A DNA stretch of 64,000 nucleotides from DASSUW01 sp963730535 (GTDB lineage: Bacteria; Actinomycetota; Thermoleophilia; Solirubrobacterales; Solirubrobacteraceae): NCBI GenBank assembly GCA_963730535.1, contig CAVSRU010000007.1, forward strand, positions 186,001-250,000, read 5' to 3'. Both the position numbers and the translations under genes were made by a program. Below, one piece after another: positions 1 to 9,904 of the stretch (position 1 is its first letter; every line of letters starts with the position of its first letter). Below the pieces are notes generated by a model that had not been told where the DNA came from, made no database searches, and was given only the letters and a program-made list of their open reading frames with translations.

Positions 1-870
1 TCGACCTTGATCATGCCCCGCCAGACCGCCTGCGAGCGGTCCGAGAGGATGCCGCGGAACGCGAGGTCCGACGTGGTGTGCGGCGCGCCGTGCTCCTGCG
101 TGGTGTCGAAGTCCATGTGCTGGCGCGCGTGCGGAGCGTAGGCGCCGGTGACCTTGCCGGAGGCGCCCTCGCCGGCCAGCAGCGTCTCGGTGCGGACCCG
201 GCCGTTGCCGCCGCCGAAGCCGACGACCACCCAGTCCAGGGAGCCGTCGCGCGCCACCTCGGCGCGCTGGGCGCCGAAGATCCACGAGCGCTCGTTGAGG
301 TCCTGGCCGCAGACGTAGCGCAGGTGCGCGTTCTCGCCGACCACGAGCTCGACGACCGTGTTCAGGAGCGTCTCGTCATCCGGGGAGCCGGACAGGTACT
401 GCTCCCACACCTCGGCCTCGGCGCCGTCCTCGAGCACGATCAGCACCCGCCGCTGGAGCGCGGTCCCGGCCGCGGCGGACACCGCCGTCAGCAGGATCGG
501 GGCCTCGACGCGCACGCCACGCGGCACCCACACGAACGCGCCGCCGTCCCACGTGTCCTCGTTCCAGCCGGTGAAGACGTCGTCGGCCGCGACCACGCGG
601 CCCAGGTGCGGCTCGACCAGCTCGGGATGCCGCTCGCGCGCGACCGACAGCGGCAGGACCACGGGACCGTCCTCGACGGTCACGCCGTCGGAGACCGCGC
701 CGTCGACCTGGTCCAGCCGGGTCGCGCCGTCGAGCTCGAACAGCCCGGCCGGCACTGCTTCCAGGTCCCCGCCCTCGACCGCGGAGAACGCCGTCAGGTC
801 GAGCTTCGAGAGGTCGGTGAACTCCCAGCCGGGCCGGCCCTTGAAGGTCGGCAGCTCGAGAGTGGCGGCC

Positions 871-878
<8 letters not shown>
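1..878 (-). CDS. sufD: SufD, Fe-S cluster assembly scaffold subunit (C-terminus off window)
   Basis: SufD partners SufB and SufC in the cytosolic SufBC2D complex that builds Fe-S clusters for transfer to apoproteins. The visible 292 residues start LAEAATLELP and carry the GWEFTDLSKL segment typical of SufD N-termini, followed by the beta-helix core (for example RYVCGQDLNERSW, QHMDFDTTQEH). The start is a TTG (876-878) overlapping the sufB stop by 8 bp, so the two are translationally coupled; no ATG is available nearby. The last part lies left of position 1. The family call is secure, the exact start less so. Confidence 0.9.
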
Positions 879-2307
<1,429 letters not shown>

Positions 2308-2308
2308 G

Positions 2309-2629
2309 TCAGTCGACCTCCACTTTGATCAGCCCGTCCTCGACCGTCACCGGGAAGGTGTCGATCGGGACGTAGGCAGGCAGGTTCAGGGGGGCACCCG
2401 TGCGCAGGTCGAACACAGAGCCGTGCCGCGGGCACTCGACGGTGCAGGTCTCGGTGTCGACGTCGCCCTCCATCAGGTCGCCGTCGTCATGCGAGCAGCG
2501 GTCCTCGATGGCGACGATGTCGCCATTGCAGTTCACGACGCCGATCTCGAGGTCTTCCCACAGCACGACGCGCTTGGCGCCGGGCGGGAGATCGTCGACG
2601 GGGCAGATGTCCACAAAAGTCCGACTCAC
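2309..2629 (-). CDS. Rieske-type [2Fe-2S] ferredoxin
   Basis: 106-residue soluble protein with both halves of the Rieske cluster motif: C45-x-H47 in RCSHDDGDL and C66-x2-H69 in CPRHGSVFDL, inside the VVNCNGDIVAIED beta-scaffold of dioxygenase-type Rieske ferredoxins. It has no signal peptide. It begins with GTG and is the first gene of the sufB-sufD operon, a position often held by such a ferredoxin in actinobacterial SUF loci; a role as electron donor for cluster assembly is plausible but not shown. A TAAACT/TTTAG-rich stretch just upstream (about 2638-2648) could hold its promoter. Confidence 0.92.
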   Translation of the reverse strand: MSRTFVDICPVDDLPPGAKRVVLWEDLEIGVVNCNGDIVAIEDRCSHDDGDLMEGDVDTETCTVECPRHGSVFDLRTGAPLNLPAYVPIDTFPVTVEDGLIKVEVD

Positions 2630-2663
2630 GGGGTCGGCTTTAGTTTAGAGGACGCGCACCGGG

Positions 2664-2669
2664 TAGCCT
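2664..2669 (+). promoter_or_regulatory. candidate -10 box (TAGCCT) for the ATP-grasp operon
   Basis: TAGCCT ends 8 bp before the ATG at 2678. This is the spacing expected for a leaderless transcript, and no ribosome binding site is visible. The short 48-bp divergent region between the Rieske and ATP-grasp genes leaves little room for other signals. No convincing -35 hexamer is seen. Confidence 0.4.
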
Positions 2670-2677
2670 CGCGCCAG

Positions 2678-4018
2678 ATGAGCTACGACGAGGCGCTGCT
2701 CCCCGACGGCCGCCCGCGGGACGCGTCGGCGGCCGCGCTGGCCGCCGTGGCGGGGAAGGACCCGGCGCAGCTCGAGGCCGCGGTGCGCGGCCGGCTCGAG
2801 CGGGCAGGGGTGCAGTTCGTGGGCGAGGACGGCGACTCGGCGTTCCCGCTCGACCCCGTGCCGCGGGTGCTGACGGCCGAGGAGTGGCACGACGTCAAGG
2901 TCGGCCTCGCCCAGCGCGTCAAGGCCCTCAACGCCTTCGTGGCCGACGCCTACGGCGCGCGCTCGATCGTCAAGGCCGGGATCGTGCCCGCGCGCGTGAT
3001 CGAGACCGCCGAGCACTACGAGCCGGCGATGCAGGGCGTGACGCCGCCCGGCGGGCAGTGGATCGGCGTCGCCGGGCTCGACGTGGTGCGCGACGCCGAG
3101 GGCAAGTTCCGGGTGCTCGAGGACAACCTGATGACGCCGAGCGGGTTCTCCTACGCGGTCGCCGCCCGCGAGGCGGTGCTGCCGGAGCTCGAGCCGCCGG
3201 CCGCCGACCTCCCGCGGGGCTTCGACGAGCTGCCGGCCCTGCTGGCCGGCGCGCTCGAGGCCGCCTCGCCGGGCGACGGGCTCCATGTGGTGCTCACCGA
3301 CGGCCCGGAGAACAGCGCGCACTGGGAGCACGCCTGGGTGGCGGCGGCGCTCGGCCTGCCGCTCGTCGAGCCCGGCCAGCTGCGGGTCGAGGGCGACGTC
3401 CTGCACCACGGCTCGCAGCGCGTCGCCGTGGTCTACCGGCGCACGAACGCGGACCTGCTCGACACGCCGGTCGGCGCGCTGGTGGAGCGGCCGCTGCGGG
3501 CCGGCACGCTCGGGCTCGTCAACGCGTTCGGGACAGGCGTCGCCGACGACAAGCTCACGCACGCCTACGTCGAGGACATCGTGCGCTACTACCTCGGCGA
3601 GGAGCCGGCGATCCGCTCCGTCCCCACCTACGACCTCGCGCGCCCCGACCACCTGGAGAAGGCGCTCGACACCTTCGGCGAGCTGGTGGTCAAGCCGCGA
3701 GCCGGGCACGGCGGGATCGGCGTGATGATCTGCCCGCACGCCGAGGCGGCCGACGTCGAGGCGCTGCGCCAGCGGGTCCGGACGTCGCCGCGCGACTGGG
3801 TGGCCCAGCCGCTCGTGCACCTCTCGACCCACCCCACGCTCATCGGGGGCCGGCTCTCACCCCGTCATGTCGACCTGCGACCGTTCGTCTTCATGCACGG
3901 CCCCGACCACCCGCGCGTCCTTCCCGGAGGGCTGACGCGCTACGCCGTCGACGAGGGAGCCCTCGTCGTCAACTCGACCCAGAACGGCGGCTTCAAGGAC
4001 ACCTGGGTGCTGGCGTGA
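2678..4018 (+). CDS. circularly permuted (type 2) ATP-grasp protein, DUF404/DUF407-like
   Basis: 446 residues beginning MSYDEALLPDG. The order of elements fits the circularly permuted ATP-grasp family: an N-terminal block VLTAEEWHDVKVGLAQRVKALNAF, the GLDVVRDAEG...VLEDNLMTPSG segment, then a C-terminal ATP-grasp portion with ELVVKPRAGHGGIGVMI and HVDLRPFVFMHG. These proteins are ATP-dependent carboxylate-amine (peptide-bond) ligases of mostly unknown substrate. It overlaps the next gene by 4 bp (GTGA) and heads a four-gene operon with a glutamine amidotransferase-like hydrolase, an amidotransferase and a GCS2-type ligase, which points to synthesis of a small amino-acid conjugate. The substrate is not identifiable from sequence. 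Confidence 0.85.
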   Translation: MSYDEALLPDGRPRDASAAALAAVAGKDPAQLEAAVRGRLERAGVQFVGEDGDSAFPLDPVPRVLTAEEWHDVKVGLAQRVKALNAFVADAYGARSIVKAGIVPARVIETAEHYEPAMQGVTPPGGQWIGVAGLDVVRDAEGKFRVLEDNLMTPSGFSYAVAAREAVLPELEPPAADLPRGFDELPALLAGALEAASPGDGLHVVLTDGPENSAHWEHAWVAAALGLPLVEPGQLRVEGDVLHHGSQRVAVVYRRTNADLLDTPVGALVERPLRAGTLGLVNAFGTGVADDKLTHAYVEDIVRYYLGEEPAIRSVPTYDLARPDHLEKALDTFGELVVKPRAGHGGIGVMICPHAEAADVEALRQRVRTSPRDWVAQPLVHLSTHPTLIGGRLSPRHVDLRPFVFMHGPDHPRVLPGGLTRYAVDEGALVVNSTQNGGFKDTWVLA

Positions 4019-4773
4019 GCCGCCCGCTGATCGGCGTCACCACCTCCGAGGTGCGGCTCGCCCGGCACACCAAGCCGCTGCCCGAGGCCGACCCGCCGCA
4101 GCCGGAGATGGCGCTCGGCATCGTCTACGCGCGCGCGGTCGAGCGCGCGGGCGGCCTGCCGGTCGTCCTGCCGCCGCTCGAGCCCGACGCGATCGCCCCG
4201 CTCGTCGCCCAGCTCTCCGGCGTCTGCTTGTCGGGCGGGCCGGACCTCGACCCGGCGTCCTACGACGCCGGCCGCGATCCCAACCTCGGGCCGATCGAGC
4301 CGGCGCTCGACGCGTTCGAGCTGGCGGTCGCCCGCGAGGCCGACGCCCTCGGCCTCCCGATCCTCGGGATCTGCCGCGGCTGCCAGACGCTGAACGTCGC
4401 GCGCGGCGGCACGCTGCACCAGCACCTGCCGGACGTCACCGACGGCTCCGTCGAGCACCGCCAGACCGCGTCGGGGCGGATGCCGACGCACACGGTGCGG
4501 ATCGAGCCGGGATCGCGGCTGGCGGAGATCGTGGGCACCGAAGCGCTCGAGGTCAACTCGTTCCACCACCAGGCCGTCGACCGGCTCGGCCGCGGCCTGC
4601 GGGCGGTCGCCTGGTCGCCGGACGGCGTGGTGGAGGCGATCGAGGAGACCGAGTCGGGGCTGCTGCTCGGCGTCCAGTGGCACGCCGAGACACTGGTCGA
4701 GGGTCCGGCCCACGCGCGCCTTTTCGAGGCGTTGGTCGCCGCCTCGAGTCCGGCCGAGCGGCGGGCCGCGTGA
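4015..4773 (+). CDS. class-I glutamine amidotransferase-like gamma-glutamyl hydrolase (PuuD family)
   Basis: 252 residues from a GTG overlapping the upstream stop. The nucleophile is Cys120 in GLPILGICRGCQTLNV; the other triad elements lie in the C-terminal NSFHHQAVDRLG and GVQWHAET stretches. LSGGPDLDP is the typical PuuD-family oxyanion-region motif. PuuD-type enzymes hydrolyse gamma-glutamyl amides such as gamma-glutamyl-GABA. In this operon it may trim or recycle a gamma-glutamyl product of the GCS2 ligase at 6625-7755, or channel ammonia; that role is inferred from context only. The stop is 1 bp from the next start. Confidence 0.88.
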   Translation: MSRPLIGVTTSEVRLARHTKPLPEADPPQPEMALGIVYARAVERAGGLPVVLPPLEPDAIAPLVAQLSGVCLSGGPDLDPASYDAGRDPNLGPIEPALDAFELAVAREADALGLPILGICRGCQTLNVARGGTLHQHLPDVTDGSVEHRQTASGRMPTHTVRIEPGSRLAEIVGTEALEVNSFHHQAVDRLGRGLRAVAWSPDGVVEAIEETESGLLLGVQWHAETLVEGPAHARLFEALVAASSPAERRAA

Positions 4774-4774
4774 C

Positions 4775-6559
4775 GTGTGCGGCTTCGGCCTCGAGCTGCG
4801 CCCCGGCGCGCGCCCCGAGCGCGACGCGCTCGAGCGGATGGGCGCCGCGCTCGCGCCGCGCGGGCCGGACGGCGCCGGGCTCTGGCTGAACGGCCACGCC
4901 GGGCTGGTGCACCGGCGGCTGGCGATCATCGACCTCTCCGAGCGCGGCGCCCAGCCGATGCGCGACGACGCGCTGGGGCTGACCGTCGTCTTCAACGGCT
5001 GCATCTACAACCACCGCGAGCTGCGGGCCGAGCTGGAGGGCGCGGGCCACAGGTTCCACTCGACGAGCGACACCGAGGTGCTGGTCAAGGGCTGGGCGCA
5101 GTGGGGCGAGGGGATGCTCGAGCGCCTGGCCGGGATGTTCGCCTTCTGCCTCGTCGAGGAGCGGACGGGCCGGGTCGTGCTCGCCCGCGACCGGCTGGGC
5201 GTCAAGCCGCTCTACCTCGCCGACCTGCCCGGCGGCGGGCTGCGCGCGGCGTCGACGCTGCCGGCGCTCGTGCGGGCCGGCGGCGTGGACACGCGCGTCG
5301 ACCCCGTCGCGCTGCACCACTACCTCAGCTGGCACTCGATCGTGCCCGCGCCGCGCACGATCCTGCGCGGCGTCCGCAAGCTCGCCCCCGCCACCGTGCT
5401 GGTCGTCGAGCCGGACGGGACGCGACGGGAGCGGCGCTGGTGGGACCCGCCGTTCGCGCGTGACCGCGACTGGGCTCCGCAGGAGTGGTCCGAAGCCGTC
5501 GGCGACGCACTGCGCACCGCCGTCCGGCGGCGGATGGTCGCCGACGTGCCGGTGGGGATCCTCCTGTCCGGCGGCCTCGACTCGAGCCTGATCGTCGCCC
5601 TGCTCGCCGAGCAGGGGCAGCGCGGCCTGGCCACCTTCTCGATCGGCTTCCCCGACGCCGGCGGCCGCGAGGGCGACGAGTTCGCGTTCTCGGACCTCGT
5701 GGCGCGCCAGTTCGACACCGAGCACCGGCAGATCCGCGTCGCGCCCGAGCGGGTGCTCGAGGCGCTGCCGGAGGCGATCCGCGCCATGTCGGAGCCGATG
5801 GTCTCGCACGACGCGGTGGCCTTCTGGCTGCTGTCCCAGGCCGTGGCGCGCGAGCGCAAGGTCGTGCAGTCCGGCCAGGGAGCCGACGAGGTGTTCGGCG
5901 GCTACTACTGGTACCCGCCGCTGCTCGACGCGCGCGGGGACGGGCTCGAGACCTACGCCGGCGCGTTCTTCGACCGCCGGCACGAGGACATCGCCGCGCT
6001 GGTCGAGCCCGAGTGGGCGCTCGCCGACGACCCGTCGCTGGCCTTCGCGGCCGAGCACTTCGCCCGGCCGGGAGCCGAGCTCGCGGTCGACCGCGGGCTG
6101 CGGATCGACGCCGAGGTCATGCTCGTCGACGACCCCGTCAAGCGCGTCGACAACATGACGATGGCCCACGGGCTGGAGGCGCGGACGCCGTTCCTGGACC
6201 ACGAGCTGGTCGAGCTCGCTGCCGCCTGCCCGCCGGAGCTCAAGCTCGCGGACGGCGGCAAGGGGATCCTCAAGCAGGCGGCGCGCGGGGTGGTGCCCGA
6301 CGCCGTGATCGATCGTCCGAAGGGCTACTTCCCGGTTCCGGCCCTCTCGCATCTCGAGGGCCCGGTGCTGGAGATGGTGGCCGACGCGCTCACCTCCCGC
6401 GCGGCGCGCGAGCGCGGGCTGTTCCGCGCCGACGCCGTCAAGGCGATGCTCGCCGACCCGAACAAGCACCGAACCAACCTCGACGGCTCGACGCTGTGGC
6501 AGCTCGCCCTGCTCGAGCTTTGGCTGCAGATGCAGGTGGATTCGACCGGCGGGCGATAG
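4775..6559 (+). CDS. trio-type amidotransferase (N-acetylglutaminylglutamine amidotransferase-like asparagine synthase)
   Basis: 594 residues from a GTG so that Cys2 becomes the N-terminal nucleophile of a class-II glutaminase domain (MCGFG, RGPDGAG, HRRLAIIDLS). The second half is an asparagine-synthetase AMP-forming domain with the P-loop LSGGLDSSLIVAL near residue 265 and SGQGADEVFGGYYWYP. FNGCIYN, with Cys in place of the Glu of classical AsnB, and the STLPAL and HYLSWHSIVPAPRTI blocks match the NAGGN amidotransferase subfamily rather than housekeeping AsnB. NAGGN is a dipeptide-amide osmolyte. The usual partners (GNAT/ATP-grasp fusion, M42 peptidase) are absent here; other ligases replace them. 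Confidence 0.88.
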   Translation: MCGFGLELRPGARPERDALERMGAALAPRGPDGAGLWLNGHAGLVHRRLAIIDLSERGAQPMRDDALGLTVVFNGCIYNHRELRAELEGAGHRFHSTSDTEVLVKGWAQWGEGMLERLAGMFAFCLVEERTGRVVLARDRLGVKPLYLADLPGGGLRAASTLPALVRAGGVDTRVDPVALHHYLSWHSIVPAPRTILRGVRKLAPATVLVVEPDGTRRERRWWDPPFARDRDWAPQEWSEAVGDALRTAVRRRMVADVPVGILLSGGLDSSLIVALLAEQGQRGLATFSIGFPDAGGREGDEFAFSDLVARQFDTEHRQIRVAPERVLEALPEAIRAMSEPMVSHDAVAFWLLSQAVARERKVVQSGQGADEVFGGYYWYPPLLDARGDGLETYAGAFFDRRHEDIAALVEPEWALADDPSLAFAAEHFARPGAELAVDRGLRIDAEVMLVDDPVKRVDNMTMAHGLEARTPFLDHELVELAAACPPELKLADGGKGILKQAARGVVPDAVIDRPKGYFPVPALSHLEGPVLEMVADALTSRAARERGLFRADAVKAMLADPNKHRTNLDGSTLWQLALLELWLQMQVDSTGGR

Positions 6560-6578
6560 TGCGCGCTGATCGTTTGGC

Positions 6579-6604
6579 CCGCGGGCGGAGGCAAGGGCCC
6601 GCGG
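6579..6604 (+). other. GC-rich hairpin between amidotransferase and ligase genes
   Basis: CCGCGGGC at 6579-6586 pairs with GCCCGCGG at 6597-6604 around a 10-nt loop. It lies in the only sizeable gap (65 bp) of an otherwise tightly packed operon. It could attenuate or separate expression of the final ligase gene. There is no U-tract, so a terminator role is uncertain. Confidence 0.35.
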
Positions 6605-6624
6605 AGTGCGAGACTGTGCGGACG

Positions 6625-7755
6625 ATGGCCGTCTGGGCGGAGTGGAACGAGGAAGCCGCGGCCACGCCGTGGACCGTGGGCGTCGAGGAGGAGGTCATGC
6701 TCCTCTCCCCCACGACCTGGCTGCCCGTCTCCCGGTGCGAGGACGTGCTGGCGGCGCTTCCCGACGCCATCGCCGACCGTGCTCGCGCGGAGACGCACGG
6801 CTCGGCGCTCGAGCTGGCGACCACGCCGCACCCACTGGTGTCCGGCGCGGCGGCCGAGCTGGCGGAGCTGAGGTCGATGCTGGCCCGCACGCTCGATGAG
6901 CTGGGTGTACGCGCCGCCGTCGCCGGGACGCATCCCGGGGCCCGCTGGGAGCACATTCAGGTCTCGCCGGGCGCGCGCTACCAGTACGTCCACTCCTCGA
7001 TGCGCGAGCTGGCGCGCCGCGAGCCGACGTTCGGGCTGCACGTCCACGTGGCCGTCCCGGGCCCCGAGCAGGCGGTGCGGGCGCTCAACGCGATCCGCTC
7101 CCACCTGCCGCTGCTGCTCGCCATCTCGGGCAACTCGCCGTTCTGGCAGGGCCGCGACAGCGGGCTGGCGTCCGCCCGCACGCCGGTGTTCCAGGCGTTC
7201 CCCCGGACCGGGCCGCCGCGGCGCTTCTCGGGGTACGCCGACTACGTCGAGGCGATCGACGTGCTGGTGCGCAACCACGCGATCCCGGAGCCGACCTTCC
7301 TGTGGTGGGACGCCCGGCTCCAGCCGGCCTTCGGCACGCTGGAGGTGCGGATCATGGACGCCCAGACGAGGGTCGAGGACACGGCGGCGATCGCGGCACT
7401 CGTGCAGTGCCTCGTGCGGCTCGAGGGCGGCGATGTGATGGAGCCGCCCGAGGTCCTGAGCGAGAACCGCTTCGTCGCCGCGCGCGACGGGATGCACGCC
7501 GAGCTGATGACCGCTCCCGACTGGCACCGGCGGCCGATCCGCCAGGTGCTCGCCGGGGTGCTGGAGGCGTGCGAGCCGGTGGCCGTCGAGCTCGAGTGCA
7601 CGGCCGAGCTGGCGCACGTCGCCGCGCTGGCCGCCTCGCCCGGCGCCGAGCGCCAGCGGGAGCTCGCGGAGCAGGCCGGCAGCCTCGAGGGCCTCGTCGC
7701 GGCGCTCAGCGACGATTTCGCCCGCGAGGCGGCGGAATCGAGCCTGGCCGCTTGA
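6625..7755 (+). CDS. carboxylate-amine ligase, GCS2/YbdK family
   Basis: 376 residues starting MAVWAEWNEE. The TVGVEEEVMLL opening, the E-rich substrate site, HGSALELATTPHP, FGLHVHVAVPG and the RIMDAQTRVEDTAAIAALVQ block are diagnostic of the GCS2 (EgtA/YbdK) family, which forms gamma-glutamyl amide bonds using ATP. Such proteins are often named glutamate-cysteine ligase 2, but many have other amine acceptors. Being last in the ATP-grasp/amidotransferase operon suggests it makes the gamma-glutamyl precursor of the operon's product. It is separated from the previous gene by 65 bp containing a hairpin. Confidence 0.88.
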   Translation: MAVWAEWNEEAAATPWTVGVEEEVMLLSPTTWLPVSRCEDVLAALPDAIADRARAETHGSALELATTPHPLVSGAAAELAELRSMLARTLDELGVRAAVAGTHPGARWEHIQVSPGARYQYVHSSMRELARREPTFGLHVHVAVPGPEQAVRALNAIRSHLPLLLAISGNSPFWQGRDSGLASARTPVFQAFPRTGPPRRFSGYADYVEAIDVLVRNHAIPEPTFLWWDARLQPAFGTLEVRIMDAQTRVEDTAAIAALVQCLVRLEGGDVMEPPEVLSENRFVAARDGMHAELMTAPDWHRRPIRQVLAGVLEACEPVAVELECTAELAHVAALAASPGAERQRELAEQAGSLEGLVAALSDDFAREAAESSLAA

Positions 7756-7837
7756 TCGATTGCCGTGGCGGGCGGACGCCCGTACGGTGCAGGTAAAGCG
7801 TGGCGTACGGGCTGCCGATGCAGCCCGCGAGGCTCTG

Positions 7838-9226
7838 GTGGGAACCCGATCGACGGTGATAGCCGTACTGCTCGGGGCGGCGATGCTGTCCGTCCCTGCG
7901 AACGCGACCGCCCTCGACCTCCCGGAGGTCCCGAAGCTTCCGCAGGTCCAGCTGCCCGAGGTCTCGGTGCCCGACCTGCCGGCGGTGCCCGCCGTGCCCG
8001 ACCTGCCTGCCGTGCCCGACCTGCCCGCGGTGCCCGAGCTCCCCTCCGTGCCGAACCTGCCGGCCCCGGTCCCGACGCCACCGTCGGTTCCGCGACCGGC
8101 GCTTCCCGCCGCGGGAGCCGAGCCGGCCACGGCCGGGCCGTCCTCGGCCGGCCCCTCGGCGCCCACCTCCAGGCCCTCGGCGCCGCGCACCGCGGCAACA
8201 CCGACGCGCCGCCGTGGCCGCGGCGCGGCGGCGCCGTCCCGCGCGACGCCGCGCAGGGCGTCGGCTCGCCCGCGCGCCGAGCGCTCGCCTGAGGCGACCC
8301 GCACGGTCGCGCTCCGGCCCGCGGCCGCGACCCTCGCGGCCGCGCCGGATCCCGAGCCCCGCAGCCGCGCCGAGCGCATCGTCGACGGGATCGGGGAGAT
8401 CGTGAAGGCGGTCCCATCGGCGATCCTGTGGGCGCTCGGCATCCTGGCGGTGCTCGCGCTCTGGCTCGCGGGCAGCGCGTACTGGCAGTCGCGGCGGCGC
8501 GCCGCGCTGGAGACCCAGCGCGCGACGCTGCTCGACGACATCGGCGTGCTCTCCAGCGCGCTCCTCCCGCCCGTGCCCGAGGGAATCGACGGGCTCGACG
8601 TCAGCGCCGCCTACCGGCCGGCCGACGGCCCTGGCGCCGGCGGCGACTTCTATGACGTGTTCGCGCTCGAGGACGGGCGCGTGGGCGTGCTGTTGGGCGA
8701 CGTGTCCGGGCACGGCCGCGCCTCGCTCCGGCACGCGGCCCTCGCCCGCTACACGCTGCGCACGCTGCTCGCCGCCGGGCTCCCGGTCGGCGAGGCGCTC
8801 GCCCGTGCGGACCGCCTGCTGGTCAAGGACCTGCGCCCCCACTTCGTCACGGTCATCGCGGCCCTCTACGACCTCGAGGGCGGCCGCCTCACGTACGCGA
8901 AGGCCGGCCACCCGCCGCCGATCGTGCTCGGCGCTCCGCACGACCCCGACGGAGAGGTGCCGGCGCCGCCGATCGGCCTCGGCCTCGGCGACGTCTGGCC
9001 CGAGTACCACGTCGACCTCACCGACGGCTCCTCGGTGTGCCTGTTCACGGACGGCCTCGAGGACGCGCGCGTGAACGGGACGCGGCTCGGGCGCACGGAG
9101 GTCGAGCGTCTGCTCGCCGCCCACGACGTCCCGTGCGCGGAGCGCCTGCTGGCAGACATCGGCGCGGTCGCCGACTCCGTCGGCGACGACACCGCGGCGA
9201 TCGTGCTGCGCCGCTCAGGCGGCTGA
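7838..9226 (+). CDS. membrane-anchored PP2C/SpoIIE-type serine phosphatase
   Basis: 462 residues. A GTG at 7838 preceded by GAGG at 5-bp spacing gives a clean signal-like N-terminus (VIAVLLGAAMLSVPANATA). Then comes about 60 residues of repeating LPxVP units, a low-complexity Arg/Ala/Pro stretch, a transmembrane helix at about 194-212 (AILWALGILAVLALWLAG), and a C-terminal SpoIIE domain (GAGGDFYDVF, LLGDVSGHG, LFTDGLEDAR, GDDTAAIV). These phosphatases usually dephosphorylate anti-sigma-factor antagonists. The domain order puts the Pro-rich part outside and the catalytic part inside the cell. No GAF or PAS sensor is present, so the Pro-rich ectodomain would be the only sensing part. Confidence 0.88.
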   Translation: MGTRSTVIAVLLGAAMLSVPANATALDLPEVPKLPQVQLPEVSVPDLPAVPAVPDLPAVPDLPAVPELPSVPNLPAPVPTPPSVPRPALPAAGAEPATAGPSSAGPSAPTSRPSAPRTAATPTRRRGRGAAAPSRATPRRASARPRAERSPEATRTVALRPAAATLAAAPDPEPRSRAERIVDGIGEIVKAVPSAILWALGILAVLALWLAGSAYWQSRRRAALETQRATLLDDIGVLSSALLPPVPEGIDGLDVSAAYRPADGPGAGGDFYDVFALEDGRVGVLLGDVSGHGRASLRHAALARYTLRTLLAAGLPVGEALARADRLLVKDLRPHFVTVIAALYDLEGGRLTYAKAGHPPPIVLGAPHDPDGEVPAPPIGLGLGDVWPEYHVDLTDGSSVCLFTDGLEDARVNGTRLGRTEVERLLAAHDVPCAERLLADIGAVADSVGDDTAAIVLRRSGG

Positions 9227-9904
9227 CTTCACCGACGCGACGTAGCCCCGCACGTCGGCGGCCGGCTCCGAGTAGGCCTCGCCCAGCGACGTCTCCATCG
9301 CCTGCATGAAGTCCTCGGCCCAGGCCGGGAGGTCGTAGTCGATCGCCCGCAGGAACTCGAGCGTCGCCGCCAGGCGGATGTCGGCGATCGAGGGGTGGTC
9401 GCCGCCGATGAACTGCCGGCCCTCGAGGAAGAACGCGCGGTAGACGTCGAGCGGCTCGGCGAGCGCCGACTCGGCATCACGCTGCGCCTGCGCCTTCAGC
9501 TCGTCGTCGGCCTCGGAGGTGGCGACCTCGCCCGCGTACTGGGGGAAGCCCAGCGTCGGGTAGGTCGCCCGCGCGAGGAGCGGGTAGACGGTGCCGATCA
9601 GGTAGTACATCGCGTTGTCGACCATCGCCCGCTCGCCCGGGTCGGTCGGATAGAAGCGGTCGAGGCCGTGCTTGTTGCAGAGGTAGGACATGATCGCGCA
9701 GCTCTCCCCGAGCGCGCCCTTGGGGAGCCCGTCCTCCTCCAGCATCGGCGTCAGGTGCGCCGGGTACTTGGCCATGAACTCGGGGCCCGTCGTCTTCCCC
9801 CACACGTCGACCTCCTCGAACTCGAGCCCCGCCGCCCGCACGAAGATCCGCGCCGTCAGGTTGTTCACGCTCGGCGTGAGGATGTTCAGGGTGTTCGCAG
9901 CCAT
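9215..9904 (-). CDS. glutathione S-transferase family protein
   Basis: 229 residues with a thioredoxin-like N-terminal half (NILTPSVNNLTARIFVRAAGLEFEEVDV, then LTPMLEEDG and GESCAIMSYL matching the cis-Pro and SNAIL-type motifs) and an all-helical C-terminal half including SIADIRLAATLEFL, the GST N-capping box region. A direct glutathione role is uncertain because this lineage is not known for glutathione use. Its stop overlaps the 3' end of the SpoIIE gene by 12 bp (convergent) and its start overlaps the VOC gene by 19 bp. It is the last gene of a leftward operon. Confidence 0.85.
   Translation of the reverse strand: MAANTLNILTPSVNNLTARIFVRAAGLEFEEVDVWGKTTGPEFMAKYPAHLTPMLEEDGLPKGALGESCAIMSYLCNKHGLDRFYPTDPGERAMVDNAMYYLIGTVYPLLARATYPTLGFPQYAGEVATSEADDELKAQAQRDAESALAEPLDVYRAFFLEGRQFIGGDHPSIADIRLAATLEFLRAIDYDLPAWAEDFMQAMETSLGEAYSEPAADVRGYVASVKSAA

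Noticed and set aside
4775..6559. Housekeeping asparagine synthetase AsnB
   Set aside because: FNGCIYN, STLPAL and the SGQGADEVFGGYYWYP region fit the NAGGN/trio amidotransferases better, and the operon context is not asparagine synthesis.
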